Assembly (NCBI GenBank): GCA_030698405.1
Contig: JAUYMU010000091.1
Span: forward strand, 1 to 63,897
Direction of reading: 5' to 3'
From: Bacteroidota bacterium
GTDB taxonomy: Bacteria > Bacteroidota > Bacteroidia > Bacteroidales > Prolixibacteraceae
DNA length: 63,897 nt
The notes under the pieces were generated by a model, which saw nothing but the letters and a program-made list of their open reading frames with translations, did not search any database and was not told the DNA's origin. Every line of letters begins with the position of its first letter. Within the stretch, counting starts at the first letter, position 1. Shown here one piece after another: positions 16,885 through 26,749 of this stretch. The translations under genes and the position numbers were made by a program.

Positions 16885-18972
16885 TTATCGATTGATTACT
16901 AATTTCTGTGTTAATACACCCTTATTTGAATTCAAGATGATAATGTAAGTTCCATTTTGAATAGTTGATATATCAATCTTTCCACCAGATAAATAATGTT
17001 GTGATAAAATTTGCCTACCAATCAGATCAACAATTTTTAATTCAAAATTTCCTTCATTTTCGGCCTGAATATGAATAAAATCGGATGCGGGATTTGGATA
17101 AATATTTAGGCGATCCTCAATTTTAGTGACTTCGGTATTAGATAATAGAATGTTTTTAATGTCATGCTTCCATATCCCATTTCCATTTGTTCCGGCGTAA
17201 AGTGTATCATTAAATATCTTAATTGAAGTCACAAATTTATTACCTAATCCAACATTTAAAGATTTCCAATTCTGTCCATAATCGTTTGTGTAAAACACGC
17301 CGTTGGAAGTTGTAATAAAAAGAGTCTTACCCTTGTAAGTAGATGAATAAATTCCCCTGCTTACATCAAGAACATCGTTTAAGTCAAGTTTATTGCTGGT
17401 AAATGACCATGAATTTCCGGCATCTCTGCTTACATACATTCCTGTCCCATGAACATTTACATAAAGCGCATCAGTCGTTTTTGTTAAATCATCTAATTGC
17501 AGATCAGTTGGCAAACCAGTATTTGATAATTCCCATTTTCCCCCTGAATTTAATTTAAGAAGTTCGGCATAGCCACAGGCTAGCGCAAATGGGATGGAAT
17601 TGTAAACTACAAACCCATTGAAATGATTGCAATACAGACTGGGTAAACTCAAATTATACCACCAATCTGCGCCCAAATCATCAGTAGCATACATCATTTC
17701 ATCTTCGAAAGCATAAAGTGTTTTATCTGAAATATACATTGAATAGGAATCATCACGCCCAAAAGGTACGGGATGATTTAGATTTTTCCAGCTACTGCCA
17801 TCATCTTCAGAATAAATAATGAATGGGGAATCAGGATCATTCTCCACAGAGAGCAAAAGTGTATCGTCCATTGCGACAACTGAACCAAAATATCTTTTTG
17901 AGACAGGGGGCGTAATTTCATTCCAGGAATTTCCATTCGTTGAAGAATATACCTTCTCATTATCATTGGCAACTATTGCCTTACTGGTGATTGCCATTGA
18001 TCTAACTGAAGAACAAATAATTCCTTCATTGTTTTTTAACCAATCATTACCTTTTTTATAAAAGAACCCATGACTTGATGTTCCGCAAGTAAGTACGGTA
18101 TCTATTCTGGCTAAGGTAGTTACATTTAGATCAGTTAACCCGGAATTTAAATTACTCCACGTTACACCCTTATCCCTGGAAATGTATATTCCATTTCCCA
18201 AAGTAGTCACATAATAATCGTCTCCAAATTTATTGAGTGAACTGACTGTTGAGCCGAACGAATAGACTTCTTCCCAGGAATCGCTTTTGTTTGAACTTGA
18301 GTATAGCTTATTCTGTATGCCCGCAAAAATGGTCTCATCAATTGCTTTAAGGAATTTGATTTTGCTGGGATCAGGTATTCCGTTACTTGCCGGGCTCCAT
18401 GATATCGGGCTGACATTTGTCTTAAAAAGACCATCTGGTGTTACACAGAAAATTACATTGCTTAAATGTTCAATTAAAGTTACATGCCGCAGTTTACTTC
18501 CCGTTATACGATCTGTAAAATAAGGTAATCCATCATTGAATGCCTCCCATTTGTCTGAAAACCCTTTGGACTTCTTAAATCCAAAGTTTCGAGTACCAAC
18601 ATACAAACAAGTATCAGTGGAATTGATCGCATAAATATTTACACTATTTAAGGTTTGTCCATATGAAACCGGGTTACTGTCGGGACTTGACAAATCTAAA
18701 ACCATAATTCCAGCAGTTGTACCAACAAATAATGAATCTCCCTTTTTCGCATGTATATTTAAAGAAATATCACCGCTGTAGTCCCATTTTCCGGAATTAC
18801 TATCTGAACTATATAATGCGCAACTGGTACCAATATATAGCTTCCCATTGTTTTCAAATATCCCGTTAATGTTTGTTGCAGCAATTGGGCCACCTGTCTG
18901 AACCCATTGCGAAAAAGCAATTTGTGTTGTGAATAAACAAAATGCAATAAAGGTTAGAAGTTTTATTTTCAT
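16885..18972 (-). CDS. T9SS-secreted beta-propeller protein (sorting domain type A)
   Basis: The 695-residue protein has a signal peptide (MKIKLLTFIAFCLFTTQIAFS), then a long series of propeller blades with BNR/YCF48-like motifs (S-x-D-x-G-x-x-W type, for example SEDDGSSWKNLNH, SRDAGNSWSF, TNDYGQNWKSLN), and a C-terminal type IX sorting domain of about 75 residues opening LNIYPNPASDFIHI and ending GVLTQKLVINR. It is exported to the surface by the Bacteroidota type IX system. It has no recognised catalytic motif; adhesion or glycan binding is possible. The gene is more AT-rich than its neighbours. Confidence 0.88.
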   Translation of the reverse strand: MKIKLLTFIAFCLFTTQIAFSQWVQTGGPIAATNINGIFENNGKLYIGTSCALYSSDSNSGKWDYSGDISLNIHAKKGDSLFVGTTAGIMVLDLSSPDSNPVSYGQTLNSVNIYAINSTDTCLYVGTRNFGFKKSKGFSDKWEAFNDGLPYFTDRITGSKLRHVTLIEHLSNVIFCVTPDGLFKTNVSPISWSPASNGIPDPSKIKFLKAIDETIFAGIQNKLYSSSNKSDSWEEVYSFGSTVSSLNKFGDDYYVTTLGNGIYISRDKGVTWSNLNSGLTDLNVTTLARIDTVLTCGTSSHGFFYKKGNDWLKNNEGIICSSVRSMAITSKAIVANDNEKVYSSTNGNSWNEITPPVSKRYFGSVVAMDDTLLLSVENDPDSPFIIYSEDDGSSWKNLNHPVPFGRDDSYSMYISDKTLYAFEDEMMYATDDLGADWWYNLSLPSLYCNHFNGFVVYNSIPFALACGYAELLKLNSGGKWELSNTGLPTDLQLDDLTKTTDALYVNVHGTGMYVSRDAGNSWSFTSNKLDLNDVLDVSRGIYSSTYKGKTLFITTSNGVFYTNDYGQNWKSLNVGLGNKFVTSIKIFNDTLYAGTNGNGIWKHDIKNILLSNTEVTKIEDRLNIYPNPASDFIHIQAENEGNFELKIVDLIGRQILSQHYLSGGKIDISTIQNGTYIIILNSNKGVLTQKLVINR

Positions 18973-19106
18973 GGCTATATTCTTAAATTGACAAGTGCCC
19001 CGATTATCTATAGTTGATCTTCAACCGATTCAAAGTTAAGCATAATATATATCATACAATAATATCTCGTAAGTTTATTTTGGATCAGACTTCGGAAGAA
19101 TGTATA

Positions 19107-20252
19107 TCAAAAAATAACTGTCAGCAGATAACCCAATATTGCTCCGCCAATTACAACCAGTGCGCTGTTCACTTTTTTGAAGCTGAAAGTGAATGCGATG
19201 CTTACAATTCCTATTAAAATGGTTCGCCAATCGGTAATGCTTTCTTTGCCCATTTCGTAACAAATCGCAACAATAATTGCTACTGAAGCCACATTTACCG
19301 CGTCAAGAAAAGACGAGAACAAGATAGAATTCCTCATTTTCCGAACCAATGGATTGAGCAATGCTACAAATACAAACGAAGGCAGAAATATCGCGATGGT
19401 TGAAACTGTGGCGCCCGTCCACCCGTTGATTTGGTAACCGACAAAAGTAACCGACGAAAAAAGTGGCCCCGGGGTGAATTGCCCGACAGCTATCGCATCA
19501 ATCAGTTGTTGCCGAGACAGAAGTCCGGTAGTGACCAATTCAGCGTCTAAAAAAGCGAACAACACGTATCCACTTCCATAAAGTATCGCTCCTATTTTCA
19601 GGAAAATCAGGAATAAATTAAGGTTGGTTATTGATCCGATTGAAACATTGGTAATTTGAAGGAATGCAAATGGAAAAATAGAACCGGCGCCCGGTTTGAA
19701 CTGGTTGTTCCTGATGGCTGTAAGCGCCAATGCAAAGAATCCTGCCCCAAACATGACAAAGATTTCATTGAATCCAAGCAGTGATAAAATCAAAGCAGTC
19801 AGTCCGAGAATTCCCAACTCAATGGTTTTCAATGATTTTTTTGCCAATGGCAAAATAGCTGCAAGGATAATGGCAATTATCGCAGGTTTTATTCCGTAAA
19901 TGAATGGTTGAACTTCAGGAAGTTGTCCGTATTGTTTGTAAAGCCAGGCGAAAATACCGGTAATAAAAACGGCTGGAAGTATAAAACACAGTCCCGCAAC
20001 AATTAACCCTTTCCAACCGGCTTTTTCGTGCCCGATGTGAATGGCCATTTCGGTGCTGTTTGGTCCCGGAATCAAGTTCGTGGCGCCAATCAAATCAAGG
20101 AAATGTTGCTCGCTTATCCATTTCCGTTTGGCTACCACTTCGTCACGGAACATGGCTATATGAGCAGCCGGACCACCAAATCCAATCGTACCCAGTTTCA
20201 GGAATAAACCCGCAACTTCCTTTAACTTAACGGCCTCTTTTTCTCTTTCCAT
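19107..20252 (-). CDS. chrA: Chromate transporter ChrA
   Basis: The 381-residue protein carries two CHR domains in tandem: the first opens LKEVAGLFLKLGTIGFGGPAAHIAMFRDEVV and contains LIGATNLIPGPNSTEMAIHIG, the second repeats GSGYVLFAFLDAELV and AIAVGQFTPGPLFSSVTFVGY, with about ten hydrophobic helices. ChrA exports chromate. The ATG at 20252 (MEREKEAV) is preferred to an upstream TTG at 20273; either way the gene overlaps the end of the DoxX gene, so the two are co-transcribed. Confidence 0.9.
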   Translation of the reverse strand: MEREKEAVKLKEVAGLFLKLGTIGFGGPAAHIAMFRDEVVAKRKWISEQHFLDLIGATNLIPGPNSTEMAIHIGHEKAGWKGLIVAGLCFILPAVFITGIFAWLYKQYGQLPEVQPFIYGIKPAIIAIILAAILPLAKKSLKTIELGILGLTALILSLLGFNEIFVMFGAGFFALALTAIRNNQFKPGAGSIFPFAFLQITNVSIGSITNLNLFLIFLKIGAILYGSGYVLFAFLDAELVTTGLLSRQQLIDAIAVGQFTPGPLFSSVTFVGYQINGWTGATVSTIAIFLPSFVFVALLNPLVRKMRNSILFSSFLDAVNVASVAIIVAICYEMGKESITDWRTILIGIVSIAFTFSFKKVNSALVVIGGAILGYLLTVIF

Positions 20253-20667
20253 TCTTCTTCCGGTGAAAATCAATTGACCAATATCCGCCTCCTCTAATAA
20301 TTAAAAACAGCGTTCCGATAAACATGCTAAAATCGGTTCGGGATTCGTGGGCGAATTTCCAGAAACTACTTTGCAGCATTGGAAATTTGGTGGTGATAAT
20401 TGCTACTGAAATAGTTATAAAAAGCATGAAAGATGCGATTCGGGTAAGCAATCCGACCAATAATAAAATTCCGCACAGAATTTCCACAGCTCCAACAAAT
20501 GGAGCCAAATATTCAGGATAAATAATGCCGATTTTGATGAAACGTCCAACACCAAGGGCTTCAGGAAACATAAATTTCTGAATTCCTTCTGAAAGGAAAA
20601 CTGCGCCAACCAATAAACGTATCAGAATGGTGGTTTTCGAATTGTCGGTTTGAGTAATGTTAAGCAT
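20227..20667 (-). CDS. DoxX-family membrane protein
   Basis: The 146-residue protein has four hydrophobic helices and the DoxX pattern: RLLVGAVFLSEGIQKFMFPEALG near the N-terminus, then APFVGAVEILCGILLLVGLLTRIAS and a C-terminal RGGGYWSID. DoxX proteins are small quinone- or redox-linked membrane proteins of uncertain function. The gene runs 26 bases into the downstream chrA, indicating coupled translation; DoxX may support the redox side of chromate defence, which is inference. Confidence 0.85.
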   Translation of the reverse strand: MLNITQTDNSKTTILIRLLVGAVFLSEGIQKFMFPEALGVGRFIKIGIIYPEYLAPFVGAVEILCGILLLVGLLTRIASFMLFITISVAIITTKFPMLQSSFWKFAHESRTDFSMFIGTLFLIIRGGGYWSIDFHRKKNGKRKRGR

Positions 20668-20857
20668 ATTGCCAAAGTTTGTTGATTAAAGAACCGAAGT
20701 TAAACCATTCTTTCCTGATCACAAAAGAATGATCGATCCTTCCATAAAAAAGTGATGAAGATTATTCAGGAAAGTATTCAACTGCCGGATTTTTCCTATT
20801 TTATTGGTCGGTAATTTTTCCCATTTTTGATCCTTCAAATCCACACTCAAATCAATC

Positions 20858-23434
20858 ATGAATATCAAAAACCTTATCCCTGTATTTTCCTCGCTCATCC
20901 TGTTATTCGGATGTCAGCACAAAGACCCCAATCTGATGGTTACAACTGAACTTTCGGCAAGCTGGAGTTATACTGAGGCCGGTAAAAATGAATGGTTACC
21001 AGCAACTGTTCCCGGAAGTGTTCATACCGATCTGCTCCAAAATGGGTTGATTAAAGATCCTTTTTACCGCCTGAACGAACACGATCTGCAATGGATCGAC
21101 AAAGTAAACTGGGAGTATAAAACCACCATTAATGTGGGTGCAGATTTTATGAGACACGATCGGGTTGCGCTGGACTTTAAAGGTTTGGACACGTATGCCG
21201 ATGTGTTTGTAAACGACTCTCTGGTACTTTCGGCCGATAACATGTTCCGCGAATGGCTGGTCGATGTAAAAGCACAACTTCAGGAAGGAACAAACGAACT
21301 CCGGATATTATTTCGCTCGCCGATTGTTGAAGGGCTTAAAAAGTACGATGCCAACGAATATGTGATTCCGGTTTCGCCCAACGATTTGGCCGAAATTGGT
21401 CAGGTGGAAGGCAATAAAATGGTGTCGGTTTATACCCGAAAAGCTGGCTATCATTTTGGCTGGGACTGGGGGCCGCGTCTGGTTTCAAGTGGATTATGGC
21501 GTCCGGTATTTCTGACAGCCTGGGACGATGCCCGTATTGAAAACCTGCACCTGAAACAAAATTCAGTTTCGGAAACTGAAGCCACACTGACAGCCGTTTT
21601 TGAGATTGATGCCAGTGCCGCAAATAATGCAACCATCAGTATTGAAAACGATGGGGTTGAACTTGCGAAGGCCGATGTACAACTGACGGAAGGTATTTCA
21701 ACATATTCGGTTGATTTTAAAATTGCCAATCCAAAACTTTGGTGGACCAATGGACTGGGCGAAGCTCATTTGTACAATATCAAAGGCAAACTGGCCATTG
21801 GCAAACGTTTCGCTGAAAAATCAGAACGTATTGGTATCCGCACTCTTGAGCTGGTTCGCGACAAAGACGAAAAAGGAACTACATTCTATTACAAGCTGAA
21901 TGGCGTACCGGTTTTTATGAAAGGAGCCAACTACATTCCGAACGACGTTTTCCCTGCCCGTGTGACGGAAGAAATGTACCGGAAAGTCATTCATACTTCC
22001 AAAATATCGAATTTCAACATGCTTCGTGTTTGGGGCGGTGGAATTTATGAAAACGACCTTTTCTATGATTTGTGCGATGAAAACGGCTTGCTGGTTTGGC
22101 AGGATTTTATGTTTGCATGTGCCATGTTCCCGGGCGATGAAGCTTTTCTGGAAAACGTAAAGCAGGAAGCAACCGACAACATTAAAAGACTACGTAACCA
22201 CCCGAGTATTGCCATGTGGTGCGGAAACAACGAAATTCTGGCGGCCTGGTTTGGCTGGGGCTGGAAAACGCAGGAAGAAGCCAAAAGCAAAGAAAACGCT
22301 GATAAAATTTGGAAATCGTACACCGATATTTTCCTGAAAGTTTTACCTGAAGCTGTTGCTGCCAACGATCCGGCACGCAGTTACTGGGATTCATCGCCTT
22401 CTTCAGGTCCGGGTATTCCGGCAGATTTGGCCAATGGCGACGAACATTACTGGGGCGTTTGGTGGGGAAAAGAACCATTTAAAAACTACGCTACCCACAT
22501 TGCACGGTTTATGAGCGAATACGGGTTTCAATCTTTTCCTGAATTGAAAACCGTAAAACAATATGCAGCTCCCGAAGATTACGACATTTTCTCGGAGGTT
22601 ATGAAGTCGCACCAGCGTTCGTCAATCGGAAACGGAACCATCGAATATTACATGCTTCAGGACTATAAAAAACCGAAAAACTTCGAATCGTTCCTGTATG
22701 TAAACCACGTATTACAGGCCGAAGGAATCAAGTTTGCCGTTGAAGGACACCGCCGCGCTGCTCCTTATTGTATGGGAAGTTTGTACTGGCAGATTAATGA
22801 TTGCTGGCCGGTTGCTTCGTGGAGTTCGACCGACTATTACCAGCGTTGGAAAGCTTTGCAATATTTCGTTAAGAAAGGTTTCGAACCAGTTTTGGTTTCA
22901 CCTTATCAGGATAAAGACTCGCTGAAAGTGGACATTATCAACGACAAACTAACTGAAATTAAAGCGCAGTTGGTAATTAAAGTACTCGATTTCTCCGGAA
23001 ATGAAATCAGGAAAGAAGTGAAGGAAGTGACTGTTCCCGCGAACTCAAGCAATACCTTTTTTGCAACAAGGACATTTCAGTTCCTGATGAACCTTCAGCC
23101 CAGAACGCAATTTATTGTGGTCGAACTGGTTGAAAACGAAAAAATAATTTCGGATAATACACTATATTTCAGACCGATAAAAGATATTATACTTCCAAAG
23201 CCAAATGTGAAATATGAAGTTAATGCAGTTGATGGCGGTTTCGAAATTACCCTGAACTCCGATCAATTGGCAAAAAACCTATACATGACCATTGGCGATG
23301 AAGAAGGATTTTTCAGCGATAATTATTTTGACCTGATTCCCGGAAAAACAGTTAAGGTAAAGCTTGAAACGAATATTTTGAAAGAAAAACTGGACGGAAT
23401 ATTTGCCATTCAAACACTCGATTCTTCATTTTAA
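20858..23434 (+). CDS. GH2 beta-mannosidase lipoprotein
   Basis: The 858-residue enzyme starts with a lipoprotein signal (SLILLFGC, Cys about residue 19). Domain order is that of GH2 beta-mannosidases: jelly-roll sugar-binding domain (about 30-200, with HFGWDWGPRLVSSGLWRPV), an Ig-like domain, the TIM barrel with the acid/base Glu459 in MWCGNNEI and the nucleophile Glu554 in FMSEYGFQS, then C-terminal Ig-like domains. It releases beta-linked mannose from mannan or N-glycan core ends in the periplasm. No SusC/SusD genes lie nearby, so it is not in a classical polysaccharide utilisation locus. Confidence 0.92.
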   Translation: MNIKNLIPVFSSLILLFGCQHKDPNLMVTTELSASWSYTEAGKNEWLPATVPGSVHTDLLQNGLIKDPFYRLNEHDLQWIDKVNWEYKTTINVGADFMRHDRVALDFKGLDTYADVFVNDSLVLSADNMFREWLVDVKAQLQEGTNELRILFRSPIVEGLKKYDANEYVIPVSPNDLAEIGQVEGNKMVSVYTRKAGYHFGWDWGPRLVSSGLWRPVFLTAWDDARIENLHLKQNSVSETEATLTAVFEIDASAANNATISIENDGVELAKADVQLTEGISTYSVDFKIANPKLWWTNGLGEAHLYNIKGKLAIGKRFAEKSERIGIRTLELVRDKDEKGTTFYYKLNGVPVFMKGANYIPNDVFPARVTEEMYRKVIHTSKISNFNMLRVWGGGIYENDLFYDLCDENGLLVWQDFMFACAMFPGDEAFLENVKQEATDNIKRLRNHPSIAMWCGNNEILAAWFGWGWKTQEEAKSKENADKIWKSYTDIFLKVLPEAVAANDPARSYWDSSPSSGPGIPADLANGDEHYWGVWWGKEPFKNYATHIARFMSEYGFQSFPELKTVKQYAAPEDYDIFSEVMKSHQRSSIGNGTIEYYMLQDYKKPKNFESFLYVNHVLQAEGIKFAVEGHRRAAPYCMGSLYWQINDCWPVASWSSTDYYQRWKALQYFVKKGFEPVLVSPYQDKDSLKVDIINDKLTEIKAQLVIKVLDFSGNEIRKEVKEVTVPANSSNTFFATRTFQFLMNLQPRTQFIVVELVENEKIISDNTLYFRPIKDIILPKPNVKYEVNAVDGGFEITLNSDQLAKNLYMTIGDEEGFFSDNYFDLIPGKTVKVKLETNILKEKLDGIFAIQTLDSSF

Positions 23435-23456
23435 TAAGCTTTAAATAGCCATTTCA

Positions 23457-23502
23457 AAATCCCCTTTGGTGCAGAAATATTATTTTCACTAAAGGGGATT
23501 TG
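23457..23502. terminator. Terminator after the beta-mannosidase gene
   Basis: AAATCCCCTTT and AAAGGGGATTT are exact complements separated by a loop with GTG...CAC at its base. It is symmetrical and can act both ways. Confidence 0.8.
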
Positions 23503-23564
23503 TTTGATTTTGAAAATGGTAGGCATAATATTTTCGAATCCGTTTTTTCATAATGATTTTTTCA

Positions 23565-23572
23565 TAGCTTTG
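23565..23572 (+). promoter_or_regulatory. Promoter -7 element of the response regulator
   Basis: TAGCTTTG fits TAnnTTTG exactly and lies 34 bases upstream of the ATG at 23607, with T-rich DNA at the -33 position. Confidence 0.55.
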
Positions 23573-23606
23573 TTGTGCCTTAAAATATTCACGAAAGAAC
23601 TAGCAT

Positions 23607-23987
23607 ATGGATTATAATTTTATCGGTAAAACTATTCTGATTGTTGAAGACGAGGAAGTTAGCCGGTTCTTTTTTGAAAAAGCATTGAAGAAAACAAGGG
23701 CAAATCTCTTTTTTGTAAACGATGGTGTTGAGGCCGTTGAAATGATAAGAGACAACACTGAAATTGATCTTGTTTTAATGGATATCCGGCTTCCACGAAT
23801 GAATGGAATTGAAGCTACGGCAAAAATAAAAGAAATAATTCCTGAAATTCCAATCATTATACAAACGGCTTATGCGATGCATTCAGCTCAGGATGAAGCG
23901 CGAAGCAGTGGTTGCGATGAATTCATAACCAAACCTATCAAAATAGAAACATTGCTTTCTATCCTTAAAAAGCACCTGATTTATTAA
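23607..23987 (+). CDS. Stand-alone CheY-like response regulator
   Basis: The 126-residue protein is a single receiver domain: acidic pocket EDEE at residues 14-17, phosphoacceptor Asp59 in LVLMDIRLPRMNG, Thr in IIQTAYAM and Lys in FITKPIKI. There is no output domain, so it acts by protein contact, typically with a hybrid kinase encoded elsewhere. Its last four bases overlap the end of the convergent yraN gene. Confidence 0.92.
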   Translation: MDYNFIGKTILIVEDEEVSRFFFEKALKKTRANLFFVNDGVEAVEMIRDNTEIDLVLMDIRLPRMNGIEATAKIKEIIPEIPIIIQTAYAMHSAQDEARSSGCDEFITKPIKIETLLSILKKHLIY

Positions 23988-24349
23988 TTCACAGGTGGAT
24001 AAAAAGCATCTTTAAAGTGCTCTATTTCAAAACTTCTTCCGTAAAAAACAATCGAAACTACATCAAACCGGGTATCAAGATTGACATTGTTCTCCTGAAT
24101 GTAAGCTTCAGCGGCATTTACCAAAAACCGTATTTTTTTGTTTGAAACAGCTTCTGTCGGATGCTCGTACGAATCGGTTCCCCGTGCTTTCACTTCTACA
24201 ATAACCAGTTCGTTGCCATCTTTTGCAATGATGTCAATTTCCAGATGATGCGAATGCCAGTTCAGCGCCAGTATTTCATATCCTTTTGATCGAAGATGTT
24301 CAACGGCCAGCTCTTCACCTTTTCGTCCGAGTTCTTGTGCTTTGCTCAT
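23984..24349 (-). CDS. yraN: YraN family protein (UPF0102)
   Basis: The 121-residue protein has the family pattern GRKGEELAVEHLRSKGYEIL, then HHLEIDIIAKDGNELVIVEVKAR, a restriction-endonuclease-like core with the E...D...E-x-K acidic set. Members are thought to be nucleases linked to DNA repair or recombination; activity here is not shown. Its start overlaps the end of the LD-carboxypeptidase gene by four bases, so they form one operon. Confidence 0.9.
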   Translation of the reverse strand: MSKAQELGRKGEELAVEHLRSKGYEILALNWHSHHLEIDIIAKDGNELVIVEVKARGTDSYEHPTEAVSNKKIRFLVNAAEAYIQENNVNLDTRFDVVSIVFYGRSFEIEHFKDAFYPPVN

Positions 24350-25251
24350 GGCTGAATCTGTTTAAGAGTGCAGGTATTACCAACTTCCAGGGAATATTTG
24401 GCGCCTAACATCAGCGATAGGTTTTTGGGAATATGGCCGACCGGAAAGTCGAAGCAAACAGGGAATTGGTAGTCCTTAACAGATTCCAGTATGATTTCAT
24501 AAGCCGATTTGCCAAAAGGACTTTCATTGTCTTTCATGTCGGTAAAACCTCCAACCACCAATCCGGCCAGATTTTTTAGCTGTCCAGTCAAACGGAGGTT
24601 CTGCATCATCCGGTCGATGTGGTAAAGGTATTCCGACAAATCTTCGATCAACAGAATTTTTCCCAAAGTTTCAAGCTGCCATGGAGTTCCCTGAAGGCTG
24701 TAAAGCAACGATAAATTTCCTCCAACCAGTTCTCCTGAACAAACTCCGACACGATTCATCGAATGAGCAGCAGTCTCGACCTGCGATATTCCTGATGAAA
24801 GCAAATCCATCAGGCTTAAAAAACTTCGGGTTGGTTTTTTATTTTCAAGAAAAAACGCAGGCATGGCGCCATGAATACTTGCCAATCCAAGTTTATTCAT
24901 GATTGAATGTAAAATAGTTACATCGCTGAACCCAACCAGCCATTTCGGGTTTTTCAGCAAAGGAGAGAAATCAATTTTTTCAATGATCCGAACTGATCCG
25001 TAGCCGCCACGTGCGCAAATAATGGCTCTGGTTTGCTTGTCGTCAATGGCTTCCTGTAAATCATTCGCACGTTGCTGATCGCTGCCTGAATACTGAAAAT
25101 TCCTGTTGAAAACGTGTTTCCCTACCAGCACTTCATAGCCAATATCCTGTAATAACTCAATACCCGGAAGCACTTTGTCTTTTTGCACTTTGCCGGCAGG
25201 AGCTGTAATGCGAATGCGGTCGCCTTTTTTTAAGTTTTCAGGAAAAATCAT
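24346..25251 (-). CDS. LD-carboxypeptidase (S66 family)
   Basis: The 301-residue serine peptidase cleaves the L,D bond of tetrapeptides during murein recycling. Family motifs: RIRITAPAGKV at the start, IICARGGYGSVRI (about 78-90), the nucleophile Ser109 in LVGFSDVT, IHGAMPAFF and the Glu-containing LIEDLSEYLYHIDRMM. MccF-type immunity peptidases share this fold, but the context favours cell-wall recycling. The upstream mscL gene ends close by and is probably in the same transcript. Confidence 0.88.
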   Translation of the reverse strand: MIFPENLKKGDRIRITAPAGKVQKDKVLPGIELLQDIGYEVLVGKHVFNRNFQYSGSDQQRANDLQEAIDDKQTRAIICARGGYGSVRIIEKIDFSPLLKNPKWLVGFSDVTILHSIMNKLGLASIHGAMPAFFLENKKPTRSFLSLMDLLSSGISQVETAAHSMNRVGVCSGELVGGNLSLLYSLQGTPWQLETLGKILLIEDLSEYLYHIDRMMQNLRLTGQLKNLAGLVVGGFTDMKDNESPFGKSAYEIILESVKDYQFPVCFDFPVGHIPKNLSLMLGAKYSLEVGNTCTLKQIQP

Positions 25252-25263
25252 TGACGCACTAAT

Positions 25264-25692
25264 TTATTTCTTCTTCAGCAGGTCTCTTATTTCGGCCAGC
25301 AAAACCTCTTCGTTTGAAGGAGGAGGTGGGGCAGGAGCTTCAACCACAACAACTTCTTCTTTCTTTTTCATTGAGTTCATGGCTTTGATCATCATGAAAA
25401 TGGCGAATGCAATAATCAGAAAATCAACAGTTGTTTGAATGAAGTTTCCGTAATTAATAGATACTGCCTGGGTTGTAACAACTCCGGCGGCATCAATGAT
25501 CGGATCTTTCATGATAATTTTGAGATCGGTGAATTTTACCCCACCAAGCAGAAGCCCGATTGGAGGCATGATTACGTCAGCAACTATGGAACTGACTATT
25601 TTCCCAAAAGCGCCACCAATGATGATACCCACTGCCATGTCAACTACATTTCCGCGCATGGCAAAAGCCTTAAATTCTTTTACTAGACTCAT
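25264..25692 (-). CDS. mscL: Large-conductance mechanosensitive channel MscL
   Basis: The 142-residue protein has the MscL hallmark N-terminal helix and pore helix ([28 protein letters not shown]), a periplasmic loop with [11 protein letters not shown], a second membrane helix ([20 protein letters not shown]) and a charged C-terminal bundle [31 protein letters not shown]. It opens under hypo-osmotic shock. A Pro-rich link of four prolines precedes the C-terminal helix, as usual for the family. Confidence 0.96.
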   Translation of the reverse strand: MSLVKEFKAFAMRGNVVDMAVGIIIGGAFGKIVSSIVADVIMPPIGLLLGGVKFTDLKIIMKDPIIDAAGVVTTQAVSINYGNFIQTTVDFLIIAFAIFMMIKAMNSMKKKEEVVVVEAPAPPPPSNEEVLLAEIRDLLKKK

Positions 25693-25755
25693 AAAGATAA
25701 AGTTTTAGGTTAATGACTATTAAACTTGATATATATAGGATGTCAATGGAAATAT

Positions 25756-26715
25756 CTAACCAAACTTCAGGTATTTTTCGGGATTAAAAATTACGTTTAA
25801 TTTTTGAGATAGCAACACAATTTCAAAATTATTATTTCCTAAAATTTCACCATCGGCCTCACCAGCAATCATGTGAGCCGAACTAATTAAAATATGCCTG
25901 GCATTGTGGGTTGAAACCCGGGGATCATTAATGAATTTTCCTGAATACAATCCGGCCAGGTTGCGAAGGATTCCGAACAAACCGATTTTCCGGATGATGG
26001 TTACCTGAAAATGGCCATTATCGGGCACTGCTCCCGGAGCCTGCATCATTCCACCGCCATTAAATTTGCCAATACCGGTGCTGACCGAAAAAATCAGTTC
26101 ATTAATCTCCTGTCCGTCAATAGAAATTTTGGTTTTGGCAGCCTGGTAATTCCATAAACTTGAGCCCAAAGCCTGAAGGTACAGCGAAATCCCTTTTCTG
26201 CCTTTATCCTTTAGACGGTTTGTTTTTTCGGTAACATTGGCATCAAATCCAAATCCGGCCATGTTGGCAAAATAACAGGTTTTTGCCGATTCGTTTTCTG
26301 TAAAAGAAATCCGGCCAACATCCTGACGCATGGTATTGCCCTTTTGCAATAGTTTTATTGCTGATTTATATTCGTTTGGAATTCCAAAAGTTTTTATCCA
26401 GTCGTTACCGGTGCCAACAGGGATCATTCCGATAGTTATTTCTTCAGGAAGACACACCGTTTGCGAAAAGATTCCATTTACTGCTTCATTTAGTGTGCCA
26501 TCGCCTCCGGCAATGATCAGGTTTCGAAATCCCTGCACAATGGCTTCAGTGGTTAATTGAATAGTATGTTTAGGAAATTCCGAAACTTTTAATTCATATT
26601 CAAAGCCATGTTCGTGAAGCGTTTTGAGTATTTTTGCCTGATCTTTCTTACCTCTTCCTGATCCGGCATGTGGATTCAGAATAACAAACCATTTTATTTT
26701 CGATGGTTTTTCCAT
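25756..26715 (-). CDS. Diacylglycerol/lipid kinase family protein
   Basis: The 319-residue protein has the DAGK catalytic domain motifs: FVILNPHAGSGRGKK at the N-terminus, LIIAGGDGTLNEAVNGI as nucleotide-binding loop and IPVGTGNDWIKTFG, then a beta-sandwich C-terminal half with GGGMMQAPGAVPDNG. Members phosphorylate diacylglycerol, ceramide-like lipids or related substrates (YegS/DgkB type). The bacteria that make sphingolipids, including many Bacteroidia, use relatives for sphingolipid bases, so the substrate stays open. Confidence 0.88.
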   Translation of the reverse strand: MEKPSKIKWFVILNPHAGSGRGKKDQAKILKTLHEHGFEYELKVSEFPKHTIQLTTEAIVQGFRNLIIAGGDGTLNEAVNGIFSQTVCLPEEITIGMIPVGTGNDWIKTFGIPNEYKSAIKLLQKGNTMRQDVGRISFTENESAKTCYFANMAGFGFDANVTEKTNRLKDKGRKGISLYLQALGSSLWNYQAAKTKISIDGQEINELIFSVSTGIGKFNGGGMMQAPGAVPDNGHFQVTIIRKIGLFGILRNLAGLYSGKFINDPRVSTHNARHILISSAHMIAGEADGEILGNNNFEIVLLSQKLNVIFNPEKYLKFG

Positions 26716-26749
26716 GCATGAAAATTGTGCTTTTTATAAATATTTCAAT

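Noticed and set aside
20858-23434. Polysaccharide utilisation locus around the beta-mannosidase
   Set aside because: No SusC, SusD or sigma/anti-sigma genes occur near it.
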